A stretch of 48,347 bases of DNA from Kiloniellales bacterium (GTDB taxonomy: Bacteria; Pseudomonadota; Alphaproteobacteria; Kiloniellales; JAKSBE01), in the NCBI GenBank assembly GCA_028282935.1, contig JANQGU010000300.1, positions 1-48,347 on the forward strand, in the 5' to 3' direction. Shown piece by piece: positions 20,246 to 29,127 of this stretch. Position 1 is the stretch's first letter. Every line of letters begins with the position of its first letter. The translations under genes were made by a program, and so were the position numbers. The notes below the pieces were generated by a model. That model had not been told where the DNA came from and did not search any database. It saw only the letters and a program-made list of their open reading frames with translations.

Positions 20246-21457
20246 ATGATCCACAAGATTGAGATTGAGAACTTCCAGTCTATCCGCGGTCCGCAGGTTC
20301 TTGATCTTAGAGCAGCGGCTAACGCGCCGAAGAACACCAATCGCCTCGCGAAGTGCTGGCACGGCTCCGATGATCGCGTGCCAAAGGTTGTGGCACTCTT
20401 CGGTCCAAATGGCTCAGGCAAGTCAAATGTGCTTCGCGCACTAACGTTCACGACGTGGTTCATTTCGCACAGCTTCTCTCTCTCACCTACCCACCGCATT
20501 CCTTTTGAGCCGTTCAACGATGAAGAGGCGCTAGAAAGCCCCACTAGGCTGAAAGTCTGGACATCAGGCGTTGACCCTCTGGTTGACAACAACCAGACCG
20601 GAACGATCCAGTGCCAGTACTGCTACGAGTTGATAGTCTGCAATGGTGAACGCCGTGAGGTTTTGAACGAGGCATTCTTTTTTTGGCCTTCGGCGACCGG
20701 CCGTAGAACGCGACTGGTCGAGAGATTCAGCGATGGCTCGATTAAAGCGGCGAAAGCATTCGAGCTAGCTGGCTATCATCGTGCACTTGAGACGGTGCTG
20801 CGTCCTAACGCCAGTATCATATCTACTCTTGCGCAACTCAACCATCCTTTTGCAAAGAAAATCGCCGACCGGACGAGTCTTGTTAGCTCGAATATCTTTA
20901 TTGAGAAAACTGAGACTTCCGACGATCTCGCACTTCGTCAATACGTTGACCATCCGAATTTGGTGAGCCAATTCAACCGCGAGATACAGCGCATAGACGT
21001 CGGTCTTCGTGCGCTCGACGTCCGATCGACACCCAATGGACCGCAAGTGCTTTTTCTGCATGAAGGATTAGCGGTTCCAATGCCGTTCTTTCTAGAGAGT
21101 CATGGCACGCAGCAATTCCTCAAACTCTATCCAATGCTGCTCAGCGCGCTCTCCCTTGGTAGTATTGCGATTATAGATGAGCTTGATGCGGCAATTCATC
21201 CTATGATCTTGCCAGAAATTATTCGCTGGTTTCATGACTCCAAACGCAATCCAAACAATGCGCAGCTTTGGATGAGTTGTCACAATGCCTCTCTTCTAGA
21301 AGATCTCTCAAAAGATGAAATCGTGTTTTGTGATAAGGATCATCGAGGAAGAACAGAGATATACAGCTTGAATGATATCAAGGCTGTTCGTCGCGATGAC
21401 AACTACTACAAAAAATACATAGGCGGTATCTTTGGCGCTGTTCCGCAGGTCGGCTGA
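20246..21457 (+). CDS. AAA15/RloA-like (AbiL-type) ATPase, putative defence-system ATPase
   Basis: MIHKIEIENFQSIRGPQVLDL; Walker A GPNGSGKS; ABC/SMC-like C-terminus LYPMLLSALSLGSIAIIDELDAAIHPMILPEIIRWF...QLWMSCHNASLLEDLSKDEIVFCDKDHRGRTEIYSLND. Lower GC than the flanks. Confidence 0.87.
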   Translation: MIHKIEIENFQSIRGPQVLDLRAAANAPKNTNRLAKCWHGSDDRVPKVVALFGPNGSGKSNVLRALTFTTWFISHSFSLSPTHRIPFEPFNDEEALESPTRLKVWTSGVDPLVDNNQTGTIQCQYCYELIVCNGERREVLNEAFFFWPSATGRRTRLVERFSDGSIKAAKAFELAGYHRALETVLRPNASIISTLAQLNHPFAKKIADRTSLVSSNIFIEKTETSDDLALRQYVDHPNLVSQFNREIQRIDVGLRALDVRSTPNGPQVLFLHEGLAVPMPFFLESHGTQQFLKLYPMLLSALSLGSIAIIDELDAAIHPMILPEIIRWFHDSKRNPNNAQLWMSCHNASLLEDLSKDEIVFCDKDHRGRTEIYSLNDIKAVRRDDNYYKKYIGGIFGAVPQVG

Positions 21458-22017
21458 TGCCACGCAGTCGAAGTTTCAGAGAAAAGCGGCGACGAGTATT
21501 TGTCGCCTGCGAAGGCGAGAGCGAGCGAAGCTATACAGTATTTCTAAGCCAGTTGGCTGAAGAAATGGGGTTGCCATTGCATCTCGATCCTTGGTGTTGC
21601 TCTGGTGGTGATCCTTTGTCGATCGTCGAGCGTGCGGTGAATGAGATGTTCCGCCGCATCAGTCGTCGCGGGGCCTACGCCGAGCGCGCGATACTTCTTG
21701 ATGGTGACAGGCGAAGTGATTCGCCAGACCGTACAATGCAAGCCGATCGTCTAATCGAGGCGAACGGCATACGCCCAGTTTGGTCGTATCCAACGCTCGA
21801 GGCGCTTCTGCTCAGACACCTTCCAGGCTGTGCGACGTTGCGGCCAGCGACGCCGGAGTTGGCGTTTCGGGAACTCAAGAGACGCTGGCCGGAATACGCA
21901 AAGGGGGCTTCCGCGCATGAGCTTCGCCGTCAGCTCGATCTTGCGGCGGTTCGGCGCGCAGCTGCGGTCGACGCCCAGCTTCGCTCGGTCCTCATCGCGA
22001 TTGGTTTACTTCCCTAG
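21457..22017 (+). CDS. RloB-like protein (putative TOPRIM-fold nuclease partner)
   Basis: 186 aa; REKRRRVFVACEGESERSYTVFL (TOPRIM-type Glu), ILLDGDRR (DxD), YPTLEALLLRHL. The preceding gene's stop TGA overlaps this start ATG (ATG at 21457). Confidence 0.82.
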   Translation: MPRSRSFREKRRRVFVACEGESERSYTVFLSQLAEEMGLPLHLDPWCCSGGDPLSIVERAVNEMFRRISRRGAYAERAILLDGDRRSDSPDRTMQADRLIEANGIRPVWSYPTLEALLLRHLPGCATLRPATPELAFRELKRRWPEYAKGASAHELRRQLDLAAVRRAAAVDAQLRSVLIAIGLLP

Positions 22018-22630
22018 CGAAGACAGGATTCACCCCAAAGCTAAAAGTGCAGGCTTTGCACGCGTTTTCATAGTGTTGGTGATCAGTTCACCAGACCCAG
22101 GCGCCCAGTGGGATGCTTGTCGCGGTATCGGATAGCCTCTTCCGCACAATTAAATCAATGCGCTGGAGGGCTTTTAGGAGAACCCCGCTACCAATTGACA
22201 ACACTGAACTCCCAATTCTCTCTAACAGGGCTTTGCTGGCAGCTTCACAGAGGCGCGCGCCTCTTTTCGGTTTTGCTCTGGCTAGCTGCTTGGTCAGCGA
22301 CCGAATCTGGATGTCTCTACCAGTCAACTCCGACTGCAGTGCTTCCAAATTCAGACCTGTTCATCAGGGCCACTGGACGGCGGGTTGTGACCCCAAGCTG
22401 ACCTTGCGGCTGCCCTTGATCCGGGTTCGTTGATTGCTCGCGCTACCGGCCCTCTGGCGCTTCCGAGCACGGCGGTACCGCCGGTTTTGGCGCCATGACT
22501 GTCGGTCTTGGTGCCTTGCAATCCTCGCCGGCTTTGGGCTCCCGCCTTTCGGGTCTCGATCGGCGCCGCGGTTCCCCGCGCGGCTCGCGCTCGCCGCTTC
22601 GGGTCATGGCGCGGCTGCAGCGGCCGATGG

Positions 22631-23020
22631 TTATTCGGGCAGGTGGGTGACGATGCGCGGGAGGCCGCCCGATCCGCCTTCTATCATCATCGGCAGGGCG
22701 ATGATCGTGGAGCCGGTCGGCGGCAGCGCCGATATGTCGCCCAGGTTCTCGAAGGCCGGGGTGTTGCGGGTCATCAGCGCGACATGGGTTTCGAAGGTCT
22801 TCGTCTGACCGTAGTCGATCGACGGCGTGTCGATCCCGACCGCGCCGATCCGGCGCGCGACCAGGAACTCGGCGCCGTCCTTGCCGAGGCCGGGGAAATG
22901 GAGCTTGGCCAAGGCCGCCTGTCCGCGCTCGTCGGTGCCCATGTAGGCTTCGCGGTCGGGGTAGAGCGCGGCCCGGCCGGTGGTGTCGAAGCGGGGCGCT
23001 CGCTCGGCGCCGGGTCCGGC
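22631..23020 (-). pseudogene. cyclase-family protein (kynurenine-formamidase-like), C-terminal fragment only
   Basis: Open reverse frame RFDTTGRAALYPDREAYMGTDERGQAALAKLHFPGLGKDGAEFLVARRIGAVGIDTPSIDYGQTKTFETHVALMTRNTPAFENLGDISALPPTGSTIIALPMMIEGGSGGLPRIVTHLPE. The N-terminal half is absent: the frame closes at an in-frame TAG near 23020, next to the methyltransferase stop. Confidence 0.78.
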
Positions 23021-23026
23021 CTGCCG

Positions 23027-23665
23027 CTACTTCTGGGCGAAGGCCCAGACGGCCACGGGCCAGCCCGGCTCGTTCTTCAGGCTCCCGAAGAGGCCGCGGC
23101 GCGGCCAGGTACCGTCCATGTGGGCCTTGATCCAGGCGCGGTTGCCCCAGGCGCCGGTCCGTATCCGCTCGAGGTCCCAGCCGCACTCGGCCAGGAAGTA
23201 GCGCAGCCCGTCCTCGCTCCAGCGCGAGCAGTCGAGCGGCCCGTCGTGGAGGCGCACGAGGAAGGGCGTGGCGCAGATGAACCAGCCTCCCGGCCTCAGC
23301 ATGTCATGGACGTTGCGGCCGGCGCGGTAGGGCCACTTCAGGTGCTCGAAGATCTGGTCGGCGATGATCAGGTCGAAGCGGGCGTCGAGCTTGCCTTCGC
23401 AGATGTCGAACTCCGGATACCTGGTCTCCCGGTAGGACTTGAAGCCGTGCTGTTGGTAGTTGTGCCCCGAGGAGATCTCCAGGGCGTCGAGCCGCTCCGG
23501 CCCGAGCTCCCGAATGAAGGCGTTGCAGGCGTCGTAGAGCGCGATCCGTGACCAGTGCCGCGTGTCGTAGAAGGGGACGAGGTCTCCGCGCCTGAGCCGG
23601 GCCTTCTGTTCCTCGGAGAGCAGCCGCCGGGCCAGCTTCGTGATCAGGACGTTCAGTGCGCCCAT
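23027..23665 (-). CDS. class I SAM-dependent methyltransferase
   Basis: LDALEISSGHNYQQHGFKSYRETRYPEFDICEGKLDARFDLIIADQIFEHLKWPYRAGRNVHDMLRPGGWFICATPFLVRLH. Confidence 0.84.
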   Translation of the reverse strand: MGALNVLITKLARRLLSEEQKARLRRGDLVPFYDTRHWSRIALYDACNAFIRELGPERLDALEISSGHNYQQHGFKSYRETRYPEFDICEGKLDARFDLIIADQIFEHLKWPYRAGRNVHDMLRPGGWFICATPFLVRLHDGPLDCSRWSEDGLRYFLAECGWDLERIRTGAWGNRAWIKAHMDGTWPRRGLFGSLKNEPGWPVAVWAFAQK

Positions 23666-23771
23666 CGGGACCTCCCGTTTGCGTCCGCCGGACCGGGCGG
23701 GTGCGTGTCGCTGCGGGGACCGCGGCGAGAAGACATCGGCGGAACGCTAAGACCGCAGAGGAACCCCCACG

Positions 23772-25133
23772 TTAGTTGCCCGTCAGCAAGTCGAACCTTC
23801 TCCTGTCGATCGAGGCGCGGCTCTCGAGTCCGGCCGCGACGCAAAGGTCGGGCGCATAGAGCTGACAGGTGCTGCGCTCGGTCACGGCCTTGTCGAGCTG
23901 CTCCAGAAGCCGGCCGGGGTCGATATGCCCCGGGGCGGCGATCCGGCCGGTGACGACGTGCTTCTCCACCCCTTCGTGACGGGCGTGGTCGAGGTCGGGA
24001 TCGCGCCAGCAACTCGCGCAGAGCATCCGGAAGTTCTCCGAGTGCGCATAGACGACGGCGTCTTCCTGCAGGTCGCGGCTCATGTCGGCCAGTTGGCGGG
24101 CTTCGCCCTGGGTGCCGGCGAAGTCGAAGAAGCGGTAGTTCCGCCGGATCAAGGTCGCGAGGTGGGGAAAGACGGCGACCTCCACGTCACCGTAGGTGTG
24201 ATAGGTGATCGGCGCGCCGTCCATGAGAACGACGTCGCCGTAGTCGACGCCCAGGTCCTGGTAGAGGACGCTGCGGATGATCCCGTGGCAGGGACTCAGG
24301 CGCTCGATCCATATCGTCTCCTCCAGCCCCGGGTCGTCCGCCTCCGCGCTGCGCTCGGCGAGCGGCCGTTCGGCGAGCTTGACCTTGCACTGGGGGTAGC
24401 CGCCCTCGGGCAGGCCGAAGCGGCCCAGTTCGATCTTCTGGCCCATGCGCTTCCAGACCTCCAAGGCAAGCTCGCCCCTCCCGGCGCCGGTGGCGCAGAT
24501 CCCGAGGTTCCACTCGATGCTCTCGACCGTCTCCTCCGCCAGGCGCGCCGCGATCCGGTTCGATTCCATGCCGTCTTCGAACCGGCCGCGCGTCTTGTAG
24601 AAGAGGCCCAGGTTGTAGTGGTAGGCGCTGTTCTCCGGATCGATCTCGGTCAGGCGCCGATAGCTCCGCTCCGCGATGCCGTCGCCTTGACGCGCCAGCA
24701 TGCGCGCCGCGGTGGCCAGCCCGCCGAGCAGGCCCTCCTCCTCGGCGCCGCCCTGGTGGTCTTCGGCGAGGCCGGCGAGTTTCTCGACGACGTCGTGGAA
24801 GACGGCGTCTTCGGGCGGCGCCGCGTTGAGATCGTCGATGTCGCGCGCGGACTCCAGGCATTCTCCGAGCGCCTGCAGAAGGTCCAGGTCTTCGCCATGA
24901 GACCCTGCGATCTCCGAAAGGACCTCGGCGGCGGCCTCCCTCGAGAGGCACTGCCGGTCGACGACAAGAAGCAGAGACGCCGCGGCGTCCTTCTGGTGGT
25001 GCTGCGCGTTCCGCAGCCGCTGCACCTTCTCCCGGACGGCCTCGTCCCGCCCGGCCCGGGAGTCTTCGACGATCTCGTCCTCGAGGGACTCGATTTCCTC
25101 GGCGGAGAGGGTCTGGCTCGGGAGGAAGGGCAT
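23772..25133 (-). CDS. tetratricopeptide-repeat protein with unrecognised C-terminal region
   Basis: From MPFLPSQTLSAEEIESLEDEIVED; TPR-like SYRRLTEIDPENSAYHYNLGLFYKTRGRFEDGMESNRIAARLA; C-terminus IERLSPCHGIIRSVLYQDLGVDYGDVVLMDGAPITYHTYGDVEVAVFPHLATLIRRNYRFFDFAGTQGEARQLADMSRDLQEDAVVYAHSENFRMLCASCWRDPDLDHARHEG. Confidence 0.72.
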   Translation of the reverse strand: MPFLPSQTLSAEEIESLEDEIVEDSRAGRDEAVREKVQRLRNAQHHQKDAAASLLLVVDRQCLSREAAAEVLSEIAGSHGEDLDLLQALGECLESARDIDDLNAAPPEDAVFHDVVEKLAGLAEDHQGGAEEEGLLGGLATAARMLARQGDGIAERSYRRLTEIDPENSAYHYNLGLFYKTRGRFEDGMESNRIAARLAEETVESIEWNLGICATGAGRGELALEVWKRMGQKIELGRFGLPEGGYPQCKVKLAERPLAERSAEADDPGLEETIWIERLSPCHGIIRSVLYQDLGVDYGDVVLMDGAPITYHTYGDVEVAVFPHLATLIRRNYRFFDFAGTQGEARQLADMSRDLQEDAVVYAHSENFRMLCASCWRDPDLDHARHEGVEKHVVTGRIAAPGHIDPGRLLEQLDKAVTERSTCQLYAPDLCVAAGLESRASIDRRRFDLLTGN

Positions 25134-25501
25134 GGGCGTCTTCTCTGAACAGCTGTTCCGGGTTTCGGCGCGCCGGGCGCAGTTCGACACGCCAGCAGTC
25201 TGCCGCCAGGTCGTTTACGCTTCGTGTCCCGCCGGCCCGCCGCCCTGGATCATACCGCGCTCGATACGAAACGATTGATCGCAGTGGTCTCGTCGGGGAC
25301 GGCGAACTGGATGGGCCGGACCCTCGCCATGCCGGTCTCCAGGTGCTCTCTCGGCTCCGACCGCCCTCTTGGGCCTGTCCCAAGACAGTATTATGCCGCG
25401 CGGGCGCAGGAAGACAGAGGTTTCCATTGCCGACGGGGGGCCGCGACTATTTCTACCGCCGGTTCGTTGTTCCTATTTTGTTCTTACCCTAGCCTTGCGG
25501 C

Positions 25502-25705
25502 ATGGATGAGGTCGACGAGCGGAGATTCAGTCTTTCCTTCGCCGCCTGGAAGGCGAGCCGGTTCCTGCCGAAGGGCCGTGGCCGCGGCGAGGGGGTCGAG
25601 GCCTATCGCGTCTTCGTCGGAAGCTTCGAGAAGGAACTCGAGCTGGCCGGCTACCGGATCGTGAAAGCCAAGCCGGCGGCGCGGCCGCATTCGGGCGGGG
25701 ACTGA
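25502..25705 (+). CDS. small hypothetical protein
   Basis: 67 aa MDEVDERRFSLSFAAWKASRFLPKGRGRGEGVEAYRVFVGSFEKELELAGYRIVKAKPAARPHSGGD; plausible composition, no homologue recognised. Confidence 0.4.
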   Translation: MDEVDERRFSLSFAAWKASRFLPKGRGRGEGVEAYRVFVGSFEKELELAGYRIVKAKPAARPHSGGD

Positions 25706-26238
25706 GCCGGCGCGGCCGCGACGAGGCCTCGGCCCTTTGGCGCAGAGTGATCTCTTCTCCCTCCGGAGTCGTACGACCCTCTGCCTCCATGGTTATTGCT
25801 AATCAATGGTGGCCTGTCTAGTGTGATAAGACCTAACGGCTAGGCCGTTAGATCCAAACCTGGAGCGACGGCTTATTGGGGGGCAAATGATTTGGGCGCA
25901 GGCGCAGAGCCGGCACGACTTGCCGAGTTGGGCGAGCGCCCCCGTGCACTTTCTTTTCCCCCTTGCTTCCGCGTTCGCCGCCGCCAAAGACGCAAGATCG
26001 CCGGGTCCGGTCGTCCGTCCGGTGGTCGACACCCTGCGCTTCGATCTTGGGGGAGGCCACCCGCGGTCGAACGGAGACGCCGGGTTTCCCTCGGGTTTCG
26101 AGATCCTCGGCTCGGCCGGGCCCTTCGCCGGAGACGCCTCGGCCGGCTTTCCGTTCCAAAGCGACCAAGACGTCCGTGACGTGACTGGCGCGTTCTCTGC
26201 AACGCGTATGTGAACTAATACCTAGGGAGGAGAACAAA

Positions 26239-26754
26239 ATGTGGAGAGTTATTGCCATCGTCGTGGCGGTCTTCGTGGCGGCGCCGGCCGTGGCCGATCC
26301 CGTCGCCAAGGAGCTGCAGTACTTCAAGGCCATCGATGTTGTCTTGCTGGACAAGACCGCGGATTGCGGCATCACCGACGCCAAGCTCTTTCAGGACCAT
26401 CTGCGCGGGAAGCTCGGGCAACTGGGCATCAAGGAGAACGCCAGCAGGTTCGGCCGCGTGAAGGTCGACGTGGCGGCCCAGACCATCCCCAACACCGCAC
26501 TCTGCGCAATCCATACGCTGGTCCGCTTCAATGGCGCGCTCGGCAAGGACAACGTGGCCACGGAAGATCCCCTGATCAACGCCGCCATGGATCGCCTCGA
26601 GGTCCTTCCGATCACGGTCTGGACCGGCTCCTCCCTCGTGGTACGGCAGTACATGCTGCCGGCGAGCGGGAAGTTGACCGAGCGTGCGGCCGAGAGCGTG
26701 CTCGAGCAGCTCGACGCGATCACCGGCCGCCTGGCGGAAGCGCGGGCGCAGTAG
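26239..26754 (+). CDS. hypothetical secreted protein
   Basis: 171 aa with N-terminal signal peptide (MWRVIAIVVAVFVAAPAVADP) and an upstream GGAGGAG-type RBS. Confidence 0.7.
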   Translation: MWRVIAIVVAVFVAAPAVADPVAKELQYFKAIDVVLLDKTADCGITDAKLFQDHLRGKLGQLGIKENASRFGRVKVDVAAQTIPNTALCAIHTLVRFNGALGKDNVATEDPLINAAMDRLEVLPITVWTGSSLVVRQYMLPASGKLTERAAESVLEQLDAITGRLAEARAQ

Positions 26755-26790
26755 ACGACATCGGCCGATGACCATCGACCCTTGATCTCT

Positions 26791-26826
26791 GGACCCCGCT
26801 GCTCCTTTCGTCGGACGGCGGGGTCC
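26791..26826 (+). terminator. strong GC stem-loop after the 26239 gene
   Basis: GGACCCCGC (26791-26799) / GCGGGGTCC (26818-26826). Confidence 0.45.
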
Positions 26827-26899
26827 GGTCTTCCGGTCGCCCGGCATCGAAGCGGGTGACGGGCGCGCCGGTCGCGCGATAACGATGCCCGGGACCCTG

Positions 26900-26935
26900 C
26901 CGGTGCGGGGGCCGGTGCAGGGGCCGGTGCGGGAG
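26900..26935. repeat. 12-bp tandem repeat (3 copies)
   Basis: CCGGTGCGGGGG / CCGGTGCAGGGG / CCGGTGCGGGAG. Confidence 0.85.
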
Positions 26936-27015
26936 GCCGGTCGGTCGATAGGACGATCGAGGATCGGAAAGAGCGAGGAGGCTAAAGCCTTGCCAGTCGC
27001 GCGGCGCCGGCCGTC

Positions 27016-27774
27016 ATGAAGGAACCTCGGAAAGGGACCAACCAGATGTGTGGCACGCTTTGTTCAGCAGGGTTTTCGATCCGGCGCCTGCCGGTCCTGC
27101 TCCTGGCCTTGGGAGTCCTCGCCGGCTGCGCGTCGAGCGACGTGACCTCCCGCCGAAGCTTCGAGGGCGAAATCGCCAAGCCGGCGCGCGTCATCGTCTA
27201 CGACTTCTCGGCGACGCCTCAAGACGTGCCGGCCGACTCCGTGCTGGCCGGTCAGTTCGCCCGGCGTGACGCGCCTCAAAGCGAGGAGGAGATCGCGCTC
27301 GGCCGCGATCTCGGCGCAAGGGTCGCGAAGCAGCTGGTCGAGGACCTCAACGCCCTGGGCATCCGGGCCGAGCGCGCCGCCGACGGCGCCGTCCCGAAGA
27401 TCGGCGACGGCGTGATCAAGGGCGCCTTCGTCTCGGTCGACGAAGGCAGCCGGGTGAAGCGGATGATCATCGGCTTCGGTGCCGGGGCCGCCGAGCTCAA
27501 GACCGTGGTGGAAGGCTACCAGCTCCGCGAGACCGGCCTCTTCCCCCTGGGATCGGCGGAGATCGAAGCGGGCGGCGGCAAGATGCCGGGCGTCCTGGCG
27601 CCGGTCGGCATCGGTGCGGCGGCCGGGCGGGCGGCGACCAGCGCGGTCGTCTCCGGCGGCGCGGCCGTGGTCAAGGAAGTCGGACCCGAGAGCATCGAGG
27701 CGGCGTCCCTGCGCACGGCCGAGGAGATCTCGAAGATCATCGAGGAGGCCTACCGCAAGCGGGGCTGGCTCTAG
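27016..27774 (+). CDS. DUF4410-like lipoprotein
   Basis: Lipobox LGVLAGC; ARVIVYDFSATPQDVPADSVLAGQ...RAERAADGAVPKIGDGVIKGAFVSVDEGSRVKRMIIGFGAGAAELKTVVEGYQL. Confidence 0.85.
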   Translation: MKEPRKGTNQMCGTLCSAGFSIRRLPVLLLALGVLAGCASSDVTSRRSFEGEIAKPARVIVYDFSATPQDVPADSVLAGQFARRDAPQSEEEIALGRDLGARVAKQLVEDLNALGIRAERAADGAVPKIGDGVIKGAFVSVDEGSRVKRMIIGFGAGAAELKTVVEGYQLRETGLFPLGSAEIEAGGGKMPGVLAPVGIGAAAGRAATSAVVSGGAAVVKEVGPESIEAASLRTAEEISKIIEEAYRKRGWL

Positions 27775-27947
27775 CCGCTGGCCGAAGAGGCAGGGGAGCG
27801 CCGGGCCGGTCCGACGATCCTACGGCGTGGTCGGCGCTCGCTCGCCGTTGACAGCCGGCAATCGGAACTGCGAAACACTCCAGCCACGGCGAGACGTCCT
27901 TCCGCGCCGCGCGAGCGGCGAGTCCCAGCTGGCGGTGGAGCCTGGCG

Positions 27948-28859
27948 ATGACTGCTTCCGTGTCGAGCGGGCCCGCGGTGCCGCTCAAGACCCTGCGTCG
28001 CATCTCCGAGCTGCGCGACGAGGTCGCCGGCTGGCGGCGGGACGGCGACAGCGTCGCCATCGTGCCGACCATGGGCGCCCTGCACGAGGGGCACCTGGAA
28101 CTGGTGCGCCGGGCCCGGGACTGCTGCGCCAGGGTCATCACCACGATCTTCGTCAATCCGATCCAGTTCAACCGGCAGGACGACCTCTCGAGCTATCCCC
28201 GCGACGAGGCCAGCGATGCCGCGAAGCTCTCCGCCCTTGGCGTCGACCTGCTCTTCGCGCCGCCGGTGGAGGAGGTCTACCCCAAGGGGTACCAGACCCG
28301 GGTCTCGGTGCCCGACCTTTCGGACTGTCTCTGCGGTGCCGCCCGGCCCGGCCACATGGAAGGGGTCGCCACCGTGGTCGCGAAGCTGCTGCTGCAGTCC
28401 CTGCCGGACCGCGCCTACTTCGGCGAAAAGGACTACCAGCAGCTCCTGGTGGTCCGGCGCATGGTCCGCGACCTCGACGTTCCGGTGCGGATCGAAGCCG
28501 TGCCGACGGTGCGCGAGCCGGACGGCCTGGCGCTGTCGTCGCGCAACCTCCTGCTGACGCCCGATCAGCGGGCCCGGGCGCCGGCGCTCTTTCGGGTGCT
28601 GCGGGCCCTGGCGGCGCGCCTGGAAGGCGGAGAGGTCCCGGCGGCGGCAATCCTCGGGGAGGGCCGCGCGGAGCTCGCCGCGGCCGGCTTCGAGCCGATC
28701 GACTATCTGGAGCTGCGCAGCGGTGACAGCCTGCGGCCGCTGGAGCGTGCCGAGCCGCCGGCTCGGCTCTTCGCTGCCGCCTGGCTCGGCCCTGTCCGCC
28801 TGATCGACAACCTCGAGATCGGGCCTGCGCGAGGCCTTTCCCCACAGCGCCACGGCTGA
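27948..28859 (+). CDS. panC: pantothenate synthetase (pantoate--beta-alanine ligase)
   Basis: [23 protein letters not shown]...[21 protein letters not shown]...[43 protein letters not shown]. Confidence 0.96.
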   Translation: MTASVSSGPAVPLKTLRRISELRDEVAGWRRDGDSVAIVPTMGALHEGHLELVRRARDCCARVITTIFVNPIQFNRQDDLSSYPRDEASDAAKLSALGVDLLFAPPVEEVYPKGYQTRVSVPDLSDCLCGAARPGHMEGVATVVAKLLLQSLPDRAYFGEKDYQQLLVVRRMVRDLDVPVRIEAVPTVREPDGLALSSRNLLLTPDQRARAPALFRVLRALAARLEGGEVPAAAILGEGRAELAAAGFEPIDYLELRSGDSLRPLERAEPPARLFAAAWLGPVRLIDNLEIGPARGLSPQRHG

Positions 28860-29127
28860 CCCGCGACCCGGCCCGCGCCTGCGGCTCCGGCTTGTGCCAC
28901 CGGTCTCGGCTGCGCGGCCGGATGACTCTTTTCTCTCACTCAAGCGTTACATAACAAGGCGAGCCGTTACCAAAACTTGTCCGAACCTTCAAAAATAAAA
29001 CTTTCGAAACAGAAAATTGTTCTAACGTTGTGTTTCTTAGACACCAGTATAGATAAATAATCGCGCCAATTCTGAATGCTTCCACACACAACCTAGGCAA
29101 GGTCGCCTTGAAAAATGGAGTTCAGAG

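Noticed and set aside
20165-22017. Calling the ATPase/RloB pair PARIS (AriA/AriB)
   Set aside because: The second protein resembles RloB (CEGE...DGD...PxxEALL) more than DUF4435, so AbiL/RloAB-like is the safer label.
22443-23186. 247-aa reverse ORF overlapping the cyclase remnant and methyltransferase 3' end
   Set aside because: Arg/Pro-rich shadow frame; the true coding signal is in a neighbouring reverse frame (cyclase C-terminal motifs).
25887-26213. Overlapping ORFs in several frames between the palindrome at 25833 and the 26239 gene
   Set aside because: Mutually exclusive frames with no domain or convincing codon pattern; treated as non-coding or decayed.
29098-29110. CAAGG-TCG-CCTTG palindrome before the AOS-like gene as an operator
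   Set aside because: Only 5-bp arms; such short palindromes are common by chance, with no second copy noticed in the window.
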